Origin: Pseudomonas baetica
GTDB taxonomy: Bacteria > Pseudomonadota > Gammaproteobacteria > Pseudomonadales > Pseudomonadaceae
DNA length: 34,926 nt
Direction: 5' to 3'
Assembly (NCBI RefSeq): GCF_019733355.1
Contig: NZ_JAIHLQ010000053.1
Coordinates: 1-34,926 of the forward strand
Under the pieces are notes generated by a model. It was not told the DNA's origin. It did no database searches and was given only the letters and a program-made list of their open reading frames with translations. The translations under genes and the position numbers were made by a program. Below are positions 15,913 to 24,536 of this stretch, one piece after another (position 1 is the stretch's first letter; every line of letters starts with the position of its first letter).

Positions 15913-17751
15913 TCAATAGCGGTATTTGCCCTGATGAATGTCGGCCAGCACTTGATCGGTCACCTGCACATACGTCTGCGTGCCAGGCAGCCAAGCGAAG
16001 ATCGGGTCATCACCGGTCAGGCCCGGGTCGAAGCCTTCGTTTTTCAACCGCGTTTTCTGGTATTTGAAGGTGCCGGTGGTTTCCATTTTCACTTTCACCC
16101 GCAGGAACAGAGGCACGGCGTAGGCCGGCATGCGTTGCCGGGCGAACGTCAGCAGTTCAGCGAAGTCCAGGGTGGCGAGGGATTCGGCAGGTGTGATCGC
16201 CGCCATTCCGGCGCGTCCGTTGGTGTTGCGGATTTCCACGCCGTAGGCCACGGCCTCAGAGATGTGCGGATGTTGCAGCAACAGGTTTTCAACTTCGGTG
16301 GTGGAGACGTTTTCACCTTTCCATCGATAGGTATCGCCGAGGCGATCAACAAACTGGGCATGACCAAAACCGATGTTGCGCAACAGATCACCGGTGTTGA
16401 AGAAGCGATCGCCCTTGGTGAACACATCGTGCAGCACGACTTTGGCGGTCTTCTGCGGATCGGTGTAGCCGTCCAGCGGCGCCTTCTCGTCGATTCGCGC
16501 CAGCAGCAAACCTTGCTCGCCCTTACCGACCTTGCGCATGAAACCGTCGTCGCTGCGAATCGGCTCGCCGCTGTCATGATCGTAGGCCACCAATTCCCAG
16601 GCCATCAGCGAAAACCCGATGGTGTTGTCGAAGTTGAGGATGTTGGTAAAACCGATATTGCCGTCGCTCGCGGCGTACAGCTCACAGATATGATCGACCG
16701 CGAACCGCGTCTTGAACTCAGCCCACGCGCCTGGACGCAAGCCGTTGCCGATCATCTTGCGCACGTCGTGACGATTGTCATCGACGCTGGCCGGTTGATC
16801 GACCAGATAACGGCATAACTCGCCGACGTACCCGATGGTGGTGGCGCGATAGCGGCGCACGTCATTCCAGAACTGACTGGCGCTGAATTTGCGGCGGATG
16901 GCGAAACCCGATGCGCCGTTGATCGCCGAGCCCCAGCACACGCAGAGGCCGGTCGCGTGATAGAGCGGCAAGGTGCAATAGACGACATCGTCGGGGCCCA
17001 TGTCGAGGGCGATCATGCCGAAGCTGGCCGAACTGCGCATCCAGCGACCGTGCTTGAACACACCGGCCTTGGGCAGGCCAGTGGTGCCAGAGGTGTAGAT
17101 GTAGAAACACGGATCGTCGAAAAACACCTGCTGGCTGCTCGGGGGATTATCGCTGCGAGCGTCGACACTGGCGCTGATCAGGTTGACGTAACCCTCGGGC
17201 GCAATGCCCGGATGGCTGTAAGTGTCATGGTCCGCCACGAACCAGGTGCGCTCTGGCGTAATCGTCACTTGATCACGTACCGCGGCAAACGCCGGCACCA
17301 ACTCTTCACCGACCACAATCGCCACCGGCGCCACCAGATTCACACTGTGGATCAGCGTATCGCGGGTCTGCGAGGTATTGAGCAGTGCGCTGACGGCGCC
17401 GACCTTGGCCAATGCCAGAATCGTTACCAGTAGTTCCGGACGGTTTTCAATGAACACCGCCACCACATCACCCTTGCCGATCCCCTGCCCGTTCAGATAG
17501 TGGGCGATGCGATTGGCCCACTGGTTGACCTGCGAATAGGTCAGCAAGACATCGCCCTGCAATAACGCCAGGCCATCGGGATTACGCAGAGCCGCTTGTT
17601 CGAACGTCCAGCCAAGGCCACAGCTTTGGGTCGGATCCTTGACGTTGGCCACCTTCATGCCTTTGACCACTCGCGGAATGGCTTTGGCAATCATCGGCAG
17701 TTTGCGGAGCATCATGCCCCAGGTAATCGTGTCGCTTGGCGCGTGACTCAT
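15913..17751 (-). CDS. Long-chain acyl-CoA synthetase (FATP/very-long-chain type)
   Basis: A 612-residue ANL-superfamily enzyme that activates fatty acids with ATP and CoA through an acyl-adenylate. The P-loop-like motif YIYTSGTTGLPKAG lies near residue 218. The aromatic linker and ATP/AMP motifs follow (YAASDGNIGF, FNTGDLL), then the FATP/VLACS signature YRWKGENVSTTEVE near 490. A hydrophobic patch near the N-terminus may associate with the membrane. It is of the SLC27/FATP-like type rather than classical FadD. It likely feeds beta-oxidation together with the thiolase/FadB-like genes in the window. Confidence 0.92.
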   Translation of the reverse strand: MSHAPSDTITWGMMLRKLPMIAKAIPRVVKGMKVANVKDPTQSCGLGWTFEQAALRNPDGLALLQGDVLLTYSQVNQWANRIAHYLNGQGIGKGDVVAVFIENRPELLVTILALAKVGAVSALLNTSQTRDTLIHSVNLVAPVAIVVGEELVPAFAAVRDQVTITPERTWFVADHDTYSHPGIAPEGYVNLISASVDARSDNPPSSQQVFFDDPCFYIYTSGTTGLPKAGVFKHGRWMRSSASFGMIALDMGPDDVVYCTLPLYHATGLCVCWGSAINGASGFAIRRKFSASQFWNDVRRYRATTIGYVGELCRYLVDQPASVDDNRHDVRKMIGNGLRPGAWAEFKTRFAVDHICELYAASDGNIGFTNILNFDNTIGFSLMAWELVAYDHDSGEPIRSDDGFMRKVGKGEQGLLLARIDEKAPLDGYTDPQKTAKVVLHDVFTKGDRFFNTGDLLRNIGFGHAQFVDRLGDTYRWKGENVSTTEVENLLLQHPHISEAVAYGVEIRNTNGRAGMAAITPAESLATLDFAELLTFARQRMPAYAVPLFLRVKVKMETTGTFKYQKTRLKNEGFDPGLTGDDPIFAWLPGTQTYVQVTDQVLADIHQGKYRY

Positions 17752-17977
17752 GGAAGCTCCCGTTCGGCCCTGGTTTGCTGGCCGGCATTCTTATTTTTCG
17801 GGCAATCGGTGGCTGCGACCGGCACTTTCAGGCGAAGGTCGAGAGCGAAAGTACGCCAGCGCTTCTCAAGCTGTACACGCGGTTTTTGCAATGTTTTGTA
17901 TCCGCAGGACCTTGGCCAGCAGCAACGATCCTGTGGGCGCGATTTGGTTCCGTTTATTCGCAAGCGATCCCGCAAAA
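17752..17977. other. Intergenic region, upstream of acyl-CoA synthetase
   Basis: First part of a 389-base gap. It must contain the minus-strand promoter of the synthetase; I see no gene, repeat or clear operator here. Confidence 0.4.
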
Positions 17978-18015
17978 TGCAGGATGCACGATGGCCGTTC
18001 ATGCAGATTGCACGA
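17978..18015 (+). promoter_or_regulatory. Paired direct repeats, candidate enhancer for a sigma54 activator
   Basis: TGCAGGATGCACGA (17978-17991) and TGCAGATTGCACGA (18002-18015) match at 12 of 14 positions and start 24 bases apart. Each has TGCA-N3-TGCA symmetry. They lie about 88-125 bases upstream of the start predicted from the -24/-12 element, the usual enhancer distance, with a very AT-rich stretch (18021-18070) between that could bind IHF. Confidence 0.4.
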
Positions 18016-18077
18016 CGCGTTTAAATTCACGATTTTATAAACTATTGATTTATAAGTATTTTTAAAAAAATCCATGC

Positions 18078-18093
18078 TGGCACAATCACTGCA
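18078..18093 (+). promoter_or_regulatory. Candidate sigma54 (-24/-12) promoter of the DUF3509 gene
   Basis: TGGCACAATCACTGCA has the invariant GG and GC separated by exactly 10 bases, and TGGCAC matches the -24 consensus. The -12 element is CTGC rather than TTGC. The DUF3509 ATG is 48 bases further on. Confidence 0.5.
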
Positions 18094-18140
18094 ACCTCCT
18101 CTGCATGCTTGCCATTCAAGTGCATACGGAGCTGAAAAAC

Positions 18141-18419
18141 ATGAGCCTGATCCAAGAAAAATTTACCTCCCTGTTCTCCAACTTCGAAGTCACCACTGCG
18201 CCACGTCCCGATGGCGGGATCCTGCTGACTCTGCGCAGCAGCGACGGCAAAGTGTTCAAGCGTGCGCTGACGTATCAGCAACTGCATGCCGGCGACCAAT
18301 TGTCGTGGGCGATCAGCGCAATTCGTCGTGATCTGGCTGAACAGGCCAGCGAACTGCCACAAATCGCAATGCTGCAGAGCCAGCAGCGTTTTGCCCTGCC
18401 GACGTATCACTCGCTGTAA
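18141..18419 (+). CDS. DUF3509 domain-containing protein
   Basis: This 92-residue small cytosolic protein of a family I know only from Pseudomonas (DUF3509) begins MSLIQEKFTSLFSNFEV, has a beta-rich centre (PDGGILLTLRSSDGKVFKRALT) and a helical end. Its function is unknown. The ATG at 18141 is chosen over an upstream ATG because family members begin MSLIQ; the site GGAG lies 9 bases upstream. It is a single-gene unit between a candidate sigma54 promoter and a strong terminator. Confidence 0.88.
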   Translation: MSLIQEKFTSLFSNFEVTTAPRPDGGILLTLRSSDGKVFKRALTYQQLHAGDQLSWAISAIRRDLAEQASELPQIAMLQSQQRFALPTYHSL

Positions 18420-18439
18420 TTGATTTGACCCCGTAAAAC

Positions 18440-18480
18440 AAAACAGGCCGTGAAGGATGCGCTTCACGGCCTGTTTTTTT
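18440..18480. terminator. Strong bidirectional terminator between DUF3509 and mtnD
   Basis: AACAGGCCGTGAAG and CTTCACGGCCTGTT form a 14-bp stem with a 6-base loop, flanked by an A-rich run on the left and seven T residues on the right, so it can serve both convergent genes. Confidence 0.93.
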
Positions 18481-18505
18481 ATGGATGACGTTTATCGTCT
18501 ACGGC

Positions 18506-19051
18506 TCAGTCCTCAAGACGCGGGAAGCGGCCGGCGATATCTTCGCCAGTGAAGTTGGCGACCCAGCCTTCGGGGTTGTTGAACAGACGGATCGCCACGA
18601 AGTGCGGATGTTCACCCATGTCGAACCAGTGTTTAGTGCCGGCCGGCACCGAGATCAGGTCGTTTTTTTCGCAGAGTACGGCGTAAACGTAATCGTCGAT
18701 GTGCAGGGTAAACAGCCCACGACCGGCGACGAAAAAACGGACTTCGTCTTCGCCATGGCAGTGTTCTTCAAGGAACTTGGCGCGCAGTTCGGCTTTCTGT
18801 GGGTGATCACTATTGAGGCTGATCACATCGACCGTGATGTAACCGCGCTCGGTCATCAGTTTGTCGATCTGCTCTTGGTACGCGCTGATCACTTCTTCCT
18901 GGCTTGCACCGGGCTGGATCTTCGCGGCGGCTTGCCAGCGGTCGAAACGCACGCCCTGCTCGGCCAGAGTCGCGGCGATGTCTTCGAGATGCGTCAACAC
19001 CTTGTTCGGGATGTCGGGGCTTGAGACGTGATAAACGGACAGGCTGCTCAT
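18506..19051 (-). CDS. mtnD: Acireductone dioxygenase (methionine salvage)
   Basis: A 181-residue cupin enzyme that oxidises acireductone with O2 to the 2-keto-4-methylthio acid and formate in the methionine salvage pathway. All metal ligands are present: H97, H99 and E103 in the segment EEHCHGEDEVRF, and H141 in GTKHWFDMG. The start at 19051 gives the family N-terminus MSSLSVYHVSSPD. In pseudomonads I know, mtnD is flanked by mtnB and mtnC; here neither is adjacent. Its ATG overlaps the stop of a 46-codon frame by ATGA. Confidence 0.94.
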   Translation of the reverse strand: MSSLSVYHVSSPDIPNKVLTHLEDIAATLAEQGVRFDRWQAAAKIQPGASQEEVISAYQEQIDKLMTERGYITVDVISLNSDHPQKAELRAKFLEEHCHGEDEVRFFVAGRGLFTLHIDDYVYAVLCEKNDLISVPAGTKHWFDMGEHPHFVAIRLFNNPEGWVANFTGEDIAGRFPRLED

Positions 19052-19188
19052 TGGGGCAATTCCTCGGTATCGGCCTTGCCGTCCGGCTCTTTCAGACCGG
19101 TCGGGCACAGCAATTCATCAGGTAAATGGGCGACTTCTGGCGAAGTCAGCCTTGGCGGTTCATGACGTTGCGGGTCTTCAACTCGCAT
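19048..19188 (-). CDS. Doubtful 46-codon ORF upstream of mtnD
   Basis: A frame from ATG 19188 to a TGA that overlaps the mtnD ATG (ATGA). It is Pro- and Glu-rich, with no recognisable domain, and has no good ribosome-binding site. It occupies the position where mtnB would be expected, but I see no similarity to the MtnB C-terminus. It may be a leader, a relic or not coding. Confidence 0.2.
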   Translation of the reverse strand: MRVEDPQRHEPPRLTSPEVAHLPDELLCPTGLKEPDGKADTEELPQ

Positions 19189-19227
19189 TCAAACAAAATT
19201 CAGATACCACTGAGACCAGCCTCGACC

Positions 19228-19262
19228 ATAAAGAAAACACCCGGCGTCGACGATTGGCCGGG
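19228..19262 (-). terminator. Terminator of the aroC-MFS unit
   Basis: On the minus strand CCCGGC and GCCGGG arms (19262-19240), followed by TGTTTTCTTT. It separates the MFS gene from mtnD, so mtnD needs its own promoter between about 19052 and 19228. Confidence 0.6.
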
Positions 19263-19283
19263 CGAGTTGTTCACGCGCAAGGC

Positions 19284-20429
19284 TCACAGGCTGTCCTCTT
19301 GCATGCGTGTGGCAATGATAACGGCAGCCGCGAGCGCCGCGAGACTGGCAATACTAAAGGTCAATGCCGGGCCGAGGGTATTCCAGCTGTAACCGGCATA
19401 CAGTGCGCCGAGCGCGCCTCCGGTGCCGGCCAGCGCGGCGTACAACGCTTGGCCCTGTCCTTGCTGGCGCGCGCCGAAGCTACGTTGCACGAACGCGATG
19501 GCAGCGGCGTGAAAACTGCCGAAGGTCGCCGCGTGCAGCACCTGCGCCAACAACAGCACCCAGAGAAACTCGGCGAACGAACCTAGCAGCACCCAGCGCA
19601 GCGCCGCCAGCAGAAAACTCGCTATCAAGACTCTGCACAGGGAGAAGCGCGAAAGAATCCGGCTCATGGCCATGAACATCAGCACTTCAGCGACTACACC
19701 GACGGCCCAGAGCATGCCGATCACGCCGCGACTGTAGCCGAGTCGCTCAAGGTGCAACGTCAAAAACGTGTAGTACGGGCCGTGGCTCATCTGCATCAGC
19801 GCCACGCTGCCGTAAAACGTCAGCACGCCGGGACTGCGCAGTTGCTTGAGAAAACCTTCACCGGTCGGCCGGTTGCCCTGCGCCGGTTGCGCGTTCGGTA
19901 CCCACAAACTGCTGAGCACGATCCCCGCCATGATCAGCACCAGCGCTGCCGGGTAGATATCCAGGCTAAGCCATTCGAACAGGCGCCCCAACACAACCAC
20001 GGTGATGATGAAGCCGATCGAGCCCCACAAGCGAATCTGGCTGTAACGGGAGGTCTGCCCCTGCAAATGCGCCAGCGTAATGACTTCGAACTGCGGCAAC
20101 ACCGCGTGCCAGAAGAATGCATGCAACGCCATGACCATCGCCAGCCAGGCGTAGGTTTTGCTGACGAATATCAACGAGAAGGTCAGCAGCGTACACACCG
20201 CGCCGAAGCGCACGATGGCCAGGCGTCTGCCGGTGTAATCGCCAAGCCAGCCCCAGATGTTAGGCGCCACGCAGCGCATCAACATCGGGATGGCGACCAG
20301 CTCGCCAATGCGCGCGGCGCTAAATCCGAGGTGATCGAAGTACAACGCCAGAAACGGCGCCGTCGAGCCGAGCAAGGCGAAATAGAACAGATAGAAACTG
20401 GACAGCCGCCAGTAAGGGAGCGCCGCCAC
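19284..20429 (-). CDS. MFS transporter (HcaT/nucleoside-proton-symporter-like)
   Basis: A 381-residue inner-membrane protein with about 12 hydrophobic helices, starting MAALPYWRLSSFYLFYFALLG in pieces typical of the HcaT-like MFS_1 group. The loop between helices 2 and 3 carries GWLGDYTGRR, a variant of the MFS signature G-x3-D-x2-G-R-R. A charged central loop (PNAQPAQGNRPTGEG) separates the halves. The substrate cannot be read. It lies 31 bases downstream of aroC on the same strand, likely co-transcribed, and ends at a terminator. Confidence 0.9.
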   Translation of the reverse strand: MAALPYWRLSSFYLFYFALLGSTAPFLALYFDHLGFSAARIGELVAIPMLMRCVAPNIWGWLGDYTGRRLAIVRFGAVCTLLTFSLIFVSKTYAWLAMVMALHAFFWHAVLPQFEVITLAHLQGQTSRYSQIRLWGSIGFIITVVVLGRLFEWLSLDIYPAALVLIMAGIVLSSLWVPNAQPAQGNRPTGEGFLKQLRSPGVLTFYGSVALMQMSHGPYYTFLTLHLERLGYSRGVIGMLWAVGVVAEVLMFMAMSRILSRFSLCRVLIASFLLAALRWVLLGSFAEFLWVLLLAQVLHAATFGSFHAAAIAFVQRSFGARQQGQGQALYAALAGTGGALGALYAGYSWNTLGPALTFSIASLAALAAAVIIATRMQEDSL

Positions 20430-20460
20430 GGTCAGACCGCGACGGCTTTGTGGTCGCCCA

Positions 20461-21552
20461 TTAAAGCTGACCCAGCACCGGGGTGCTCACGCGCACATCG
20501 GCGTTCTGCCCACGGTGGCGCAGCAGGTGATCCATCAGCACGATGGCCATCATCGCTTCGGCAATCGGTGTGGCGCGGATGCCCACGCAGGGGTCGTGTC
20601 GACCTTTGGTGATCACGTCGACCGCGTTGCCTTCGACGTCAATCGAACGGCCCGGGGTGGTGATGCTCGACGTTGGTTTGAGCGCCAGATGGGCAACGAT
20701 CGGCTGACCGGACGAGATGCCGCCGAGAATGCCGCCGGCGTTATTGCTGAGGAAACCTTGCGGAGTCATTTCATCGCGATGCTCGGTACCACGCTGGGCA
20801 ACGCAGGCGAAACCAGCGCCGATTTCCACGCCCTTCACCGCGTTGATGCTCATCAGCGCGTGCGCCAGTTCGGCGTCGAGACGGTCGAAAATCGGCTCGC
20901 CCAGACCCGGCATGACGCCTTCGGCGACCACGGTGATCTTCGCCCCGACCGAATCCTGATCACGGCGTAATTGATCCATATAGGCTTCCAGCTCCGGGAC
21001 TTTGTCCGGATCCGGGCAGAAGAACGCGTTTTCTTCAACCGAATCCCAGGTCTTGAACGGGATTTCGATCGGGCCGAGCTGGCTCATGTAGCCGCGGATG
21101 ACGATGCCCTGAGCGGCCAGGAACTTCTTGGCGATTGCACCTGCCGCCACGCGCATGGCGGTTTCCCGCGCCGAGCTACGGCCGCCGCCACGATAATCGC
21201 GCTCGCCGTATTTGTGGTGGTAGGTGTAGTCGGCGTGGGCCGGGCGGAACAGGTCCTTGATTGCCGAGTAGTCCTTGGACTTCTGGTCAGTGTTGCGGAT
21301 CAGCAGACCAATGGAGCAGCCGGTAGTGCGGCCTTCGAACACGCCGGAGAGGATTTCGACTTCATCGGCTTCCTGGCGCTGGGTGGTATGTCGACTGGTG
21401 CCGGGCTTGCGGCGGTCGAGGTCGCGCTGCAAGTCCTCGAGGGAAATTTCCAGGCCCGGCGGGCAGCCGTCGACAATGGCGACCAACGCCGGACCATGGC
21501 TTTCGCCAGCGGTGGTGACAGTGAACAACTTGCCGTAGGTATTGCCGGACAT
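20461..21552 (-). CDS. aroC: Chorismate synthase
   Basis: A 363-residue enzyme that converts 5-enolpyruvylshikimate-3-phosphate to chorismate using reduced FMN, the last step of the shikimate pathway in the cytosol. All three family signatures are visible: GESHGPALVAIVDGCPPG near residue 17, RGGGRSSARETAMRVAAGAI near 125, and RHDPCVGIRATPIAEAM near 320. Length is as expected (about 361). The start MSGNTYGKLF is the usual one. It is the first gene of the aroC-MFS unit. Confidence 0.98.
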   Translation of the reverse strand: MSGNTYGKLFTVTTAGESHGPALVAIVDGCPPGLEISLEDLQRDLDRRKPGTSRHTTQRQEADEVEILSGVFEGRTTGCSIGLLIRNTDQKSKDYSAIKDLFRPAHADYTYHHKYGERDYRGGGRSSARETAMRVAAGAIAKKFLAAQGIVIRGYMSQLGPIEIPFKTWDSVEENAFFCPDPDKVPELEAYMDQLRRDQDSVGAKITVVAEGVMPGLGEPIFDRLDAELAHALMSINAVKGVEIGAGFACVAQRGTEHRDEMTPQGFLSNNAGGILGGISSGQPIVAHLALKPTSSITTPGRSIDVEGNAVDVITKGRHDPCVGIRATPIAEAMMAIVLMDHLLRHRGQNADVRVSTPVLGQL

Positions 21553-21682
21553 GCAGGACGCTCCGTGAAATCAAACCCAAATTCGTAATGCGCGCCAGTA
21601 TACGCAGGCTAACCGACTAGTTCATCCTCGAACCTTAGCGGTGTTGGTGAGTCCAACCGGCACCTTGGCGAATGATGGCGTG

Positions 21683-22636
21683 ATGATGCTGCGAGTTTTG
21701 ATTTTGAGTCTTACCCTGTTTACGGGCTTTGCCCAAGCGACGGTCCTACAACGCCCGGTAACTTTGGATACGGGGAGCGGCGAGCTTTTCGGTTCGCTGT
21801 TGCTGCCAAAGTCCGACAACCCTGTGCCGGTTGTCCTGATCATTTCAGGCTCTGGGCCTACGGATCGCGACGGAAACAACCCCGACGGCGGGCGCAATGA
21901 CAGCCTTAAACGGCTGGCCTGGGTGCTGGCTAAACACCACATTGCCAGTGTGCGCTACGACAAACGCGGCGTGGCCGCCAGCCTTGCGGCCACGCCGGAC
22001 GAGCGCAATCTGTCGGTGGAGGCCTACGCGGCAGACGCCGTGGCGTGGGGGCAGAAGCTCAAGACCGACCCGCGTTTTGGCAAGCTCATCCTGCTTGGCC
22101 ACAGTGAAGGCGCACTGATTGCCAGCCTTGCCGCGCCGAAGCTGGATGCGGCGGCGGTGATTTCCCTGTCTGGCAGCGCGCGACCGGTCGATCAGGTAAT
22201 CCGTGAGCAACTGGCGCGCAGCCTGCCACCGCCGCTGATGTTGCGCAGCAACGAGTTGCTCGACAGCCTCAAGGCCGGCCGCACCGACGACAATGTGCCG
22301 GGGCCGTTGCAGGTGATTTTCCGGCCAAGCGTGCAGCCGTACCTGATCTCGTTATTCCGACAGGATCCGGCCGCAGCTTTCGCTCAACTGAAGATGCCGG
22401 CCCTGATCGTTCAGGGCAGCAACGACATTCAAGTGGGTGTCCATGATGCAAAGCTGCTCAAAGCCGCCAAACCGGACGCCGAACTGGTGGTGATCGAAGG
22501 CATGAACCACGTCATGCGCATCGTGCCTAACGACGTGAAGCGGCAACTGGCCTCCTACAAGGACCCGAATTTGCCTTTGGCAGCGGAACTCGGTTCGAAA
22601 ATCATCGATTTTATTGACGGAATTCGCACCCGATAA
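21683..22636 (+). CDS. Exported alpha/beta hydrolase
   Basis: A 317-residue alpha/beta-hydrolase with a signal peptide (MMLRVLILSLTLFTGFAQA), so probably periplasmic. The oxyanion segment is ISGSGPTDRDGNN, the nucleophile is S141 in GHSEGA, and the acid and base are probably the Asp in VQGSNDIQV and the His in GMNHVMR. It resembles the S33/dienelactone-hydrolase-like family; the substrate is unknown. Two tandem ATGs (21683, 21686) are possible starts; the frame runs back to a GTG at 21641 that would put 14 polar residues before the signal peptide. Confidence 0.85.
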   Translation: MMLRVLILSLTLFTGFAQATVLQRPVTLDTGSGELFGSLLLPKSDNPVPVVLIISGSGPTDRDGNNPDGGRNDSLKRLAWVLAKHHIASVRYDKRGVAASLAATPDERNLSVEAYAADAVAWGQKLKTDPRFGKLILLGHSEGALIASLAAPKLDAAAVISLSGSARPVDQVIREQLARSLPPPLMLRSNELLDSLKAGRTDDNVPGPLQVIFRPSVQPYLISLFRQDPAAAFAQLKMPALIVQGSNDIQVGVHDAKLLKAAKPDAELVVIEGMNHVMRIVPNDVKRQLASYKDPNLPLAAELGSKIIDFIDGIRTR

Positions 22637-22684
22637 GCGCTGTTTGCCCTCTAGTGTTGTAAGAAACGGCCGATAAGCCTTTGT

Positions 22685-22704
22685 CGCCAGCGCACTGGCT
22701 GGCG
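22685..22704. other. Hairpin between hydrolase and coiled-coil protein genes
   Basis: CGCCAGC and GCTGGCG with a 6-base loop, no T tract; it may stabilise or end the hydrolase mRNA. Confidence 0.4.
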
Positions 22705-22735
22705 GCAAGCAGGGCTTGGACAGGATCTCGCCGTT

Positions 22736-23527
22736 ATGACTGATACCCAGACTTCACCCGACACCACCGCTGAAAAAGACGCACCGCCAGCGGTCGAGCT
22801 GCCGTGGGCGGATGTCCACGTCGAGCACCACAAGATGCTCCGCCTGGCCCCGTTGAAGACCGACCGCCACACCGGCGGCCGGCCATTGCGTTTTGTCGAA
22901 TTCGGCTATGCCGAGCGCAATAGCAAAGAACACAGCCTGATGCGCATGGCAATCAAGCTGCCGAGCCAGCGTGTTCGCAAAGAGCAGAATCATCTCGATG
23001 TGTGGGTCAATCACACCACCAAACGTGTGAGTTTCGGCCCGGACAGCGCCTTGCAGATTGAACCGTTAAACCGTGGCATCGGCCGCTTCATGGCCGCGCA
23101 TGGTATTACTTGGGCGAAAAAACGCTGGCCCGCCTACACCGTCGACGGCATGGACTTGAACAACAAGGACGCGCTGAACGAAGACACTCGACTGCGGCGC
23201 GATCATTTTCTGCGGGTGCACGGATTTGATGTGGTCTACGCCGACGCCCAACATTTGAAGGGCAGCATCAAGGATGCTCAGGTCGGCGATTTGATTGGCG
23301 ACTGGAACAGCGAAAAGCTGCAGATCGTCGAGATTCTTGAAGCCGCGCAAATGCTTCAGCAGGCCGAACAGAATCTGGCCGAGCAGGAAGTGAAGCTCCA
23401 GAAGCAGGAAGAAAAGGTCAGCAAGTTCAAGCGCGAAGACGCCGGGTTGCGCTTCACTATTACTTGCCTGGTGGCGTTTGCGGTGTTTCAGGCGGGGTTG
23501 TTGATCTGGATTGCTACGCACCGCTGA
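22736..23527 (+). CDS. Hypothetical coiled-coil protein with C-terminal membrane anchor
   Basis: The family is not recognised. This 263-residue protein has a disordered acidic N-terminus (1-25), a mixed alpha/beta soluble domain (26-190) with many His and Arg residues, a coiled coil at about 195-240 (repeated Gln/Glu/Lys, as in QQAEQNLAEQEVKLQKQEEK) and one C-terminal TM helix (243-260). It is therefore tail-anchored in the inner membrane facing the cytoplasm. It stands alone between the hydrolase and a REP pair. Confidence 0.8.
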   Translation: MTDTQTSPDTTAEKDAPPAVELPWADVHVEHHKMLRLAPLKTDRHTGGRPLRFVEFGYAERNSKEHSLMRMAIKLPSQRVRKEQNHLDVWVNHTTKRVSFGPDSALQIEPLNRGIGRFMAAHGITWAKKRWPAYTVDGMDLNNKDALNEDTRLRRDHFLRVHGFDVVYADAQHLKGSIKDAQVGDLIGDWNSEKLQIVEILEAAQMLQQAEQNLAEQEVKLQKQEEKVSKFKREDAGLRFTITCLVAFAVFQAGLLIWIATHR

Positions 23528-23550
23528 TGACTTGAAACTGCGGCGCTGCC

Positions 23551-23617
23551 ATTCGCGAGCAGGCTCGCTCTCACAGGAACATGCATTCCAAAGGTGGGAG
23601 CGAGCCTGCTCGCGAAG
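23551..23617. repeat. Inverted REP pair (BIME-like)
   Basis: TTCGCGAGCAGGCTCGCTC and its near-perfect inverse GAGCGAGCCTGCTCGCGAA face each other across about 28 bases, between the convergent coiled-coil and prmB genes. The spacing and core match the common P. fluorescens REP doublets. Confidence 0.9.
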
Positions 23618-23627
23618 CGTTCAGGGG

Positions 23628-24536
23628 TCAGACGCGAGAAGCAAATAGCGCTTGATGATCGCGGCACTGCTGCGCCGTCAACATGAACACGCCATGCCCA
23701 CCGCGCTCGAACTCGAGCCAAGCGAAGTCGACTTCCGGGTACAACGCTTCGACGTGAACCTGGCTGTTACCCACTTCGACAATCAGCAAGCCCTTCTCGG
23801 TCAGGTGATCCGCCGCTTCGGCGAGCATCCGCCGGACCAGGTTCAGACCATCATCACCGCACGCCAGGGCCAGCTCCGGCTCGTGCTGATATTCGTCCGG
23901 CATGTCGGCGAAATCTTGCGCATCGACGTAAGGCGGGTTCGACACGATCAGGTCGAAACGCTGACCCGACAGCCCCTCGAAACCATCGCCCTGCACGGTG
24001 TAGACGCGCTCATCGACGCCATGTCGCTCGATGTTCTGATTGGCCACTTCCAGCGCTTCGAACGACAGATCCGCCAGCACCACTTCGGCGTTCTGGAACT
24101 CATAGGCGCAGGCAATGCCGATGCAACCGGAACCGGTGCACAGATCAAGAATTCGCGCAGGGTCATTGCCAATCCATGGCGCAAAATGGTTTTCGATCAG
24201 CTCACCAATCGGCGAACGCGGGATCAATACACGTTCGTCGACGATAAACGACATGCTGCAGAACCACGCCTCACCCAACAGGTAAGCGGTCGGAATACGC
24301 TCTTCGATGCGACGCTTGAGCAGGCGTTGCAGATTGACCAGTTCGTCATCTTCCAGTGCGCAATCGAGATAGCTGTCGGCGATTTCCCACGGCAGATGCA
24401 ATGCCCCCAGCACCAGTTGCCGGGCTTCGTCCCAGGCATTGTCGGTGCCATGGCCGAAAAACAGATCCTCCCCATGGAAGCGGCTGACGGCCCAACGGAT
24501 GTGGTCGCGCAGGGTACGAAGTCGGGAAGTGATCAC
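23628..24536 (-). CDS. prmB: 50S ribosomal protein L3 N(5)-glutamine methyltransferase
   Basis: A 302-residue SAM-dependent methyltransferase that modifies a glutamine of ribosomal protein L3. The helical N-terminal domain (1-100) has the prmB-type segment DNAWDEARQLVLGALHLP. The SAM-binding motif is DLCTGSGCIG (131-140) and the substrate-binding catalytic motif is NPPY (200-203). The start is the GTG at 24536, preceded by TGGAG. Length fits the family (about 300-310), and the N-terminal part separates it from PrmC. Confidence 0.95.
   Translation of the reverse strand: MITSRLRTLRDHIRWAVSRFHGEDLFFGHGTDNAWDEARQLVLGALHLPWEIADSYLDCALEDDELVNLQRLLKRRIEERIPTAYLLGEAWFCSMSFIVDERVLIPRSPIGELIENHFAPWIGNDPARILDLCTGSGCIGIACAYEFQNAEVVLADLSFEALEVANQNIERHGVDERVYTVQGDGFEGLSGQRFDLIVSNPPYVDAQDFADMPDEYQHEPELALACGDDGLNLVRRMLAEAADHLTEKGLLIVEVGNSQVHVEALYPEVDFAWLEFERGGHGVFMLTAQQCRDHQALFASRV

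Noticed and set aside
15934..16818. 294-codon plus-strand ORF opposite the acyl-CoA synthetase
   Set aside because: It is entirely antisense to a gene with all ANL motifs; composition is typical of a shadow frame.
19752..20612. 286-codon plus-strand ORF opposite the MFS gene and the end of aroC
   Set aside because: It spans two real genes on the other strand and is Arg/His/Gln-rich.
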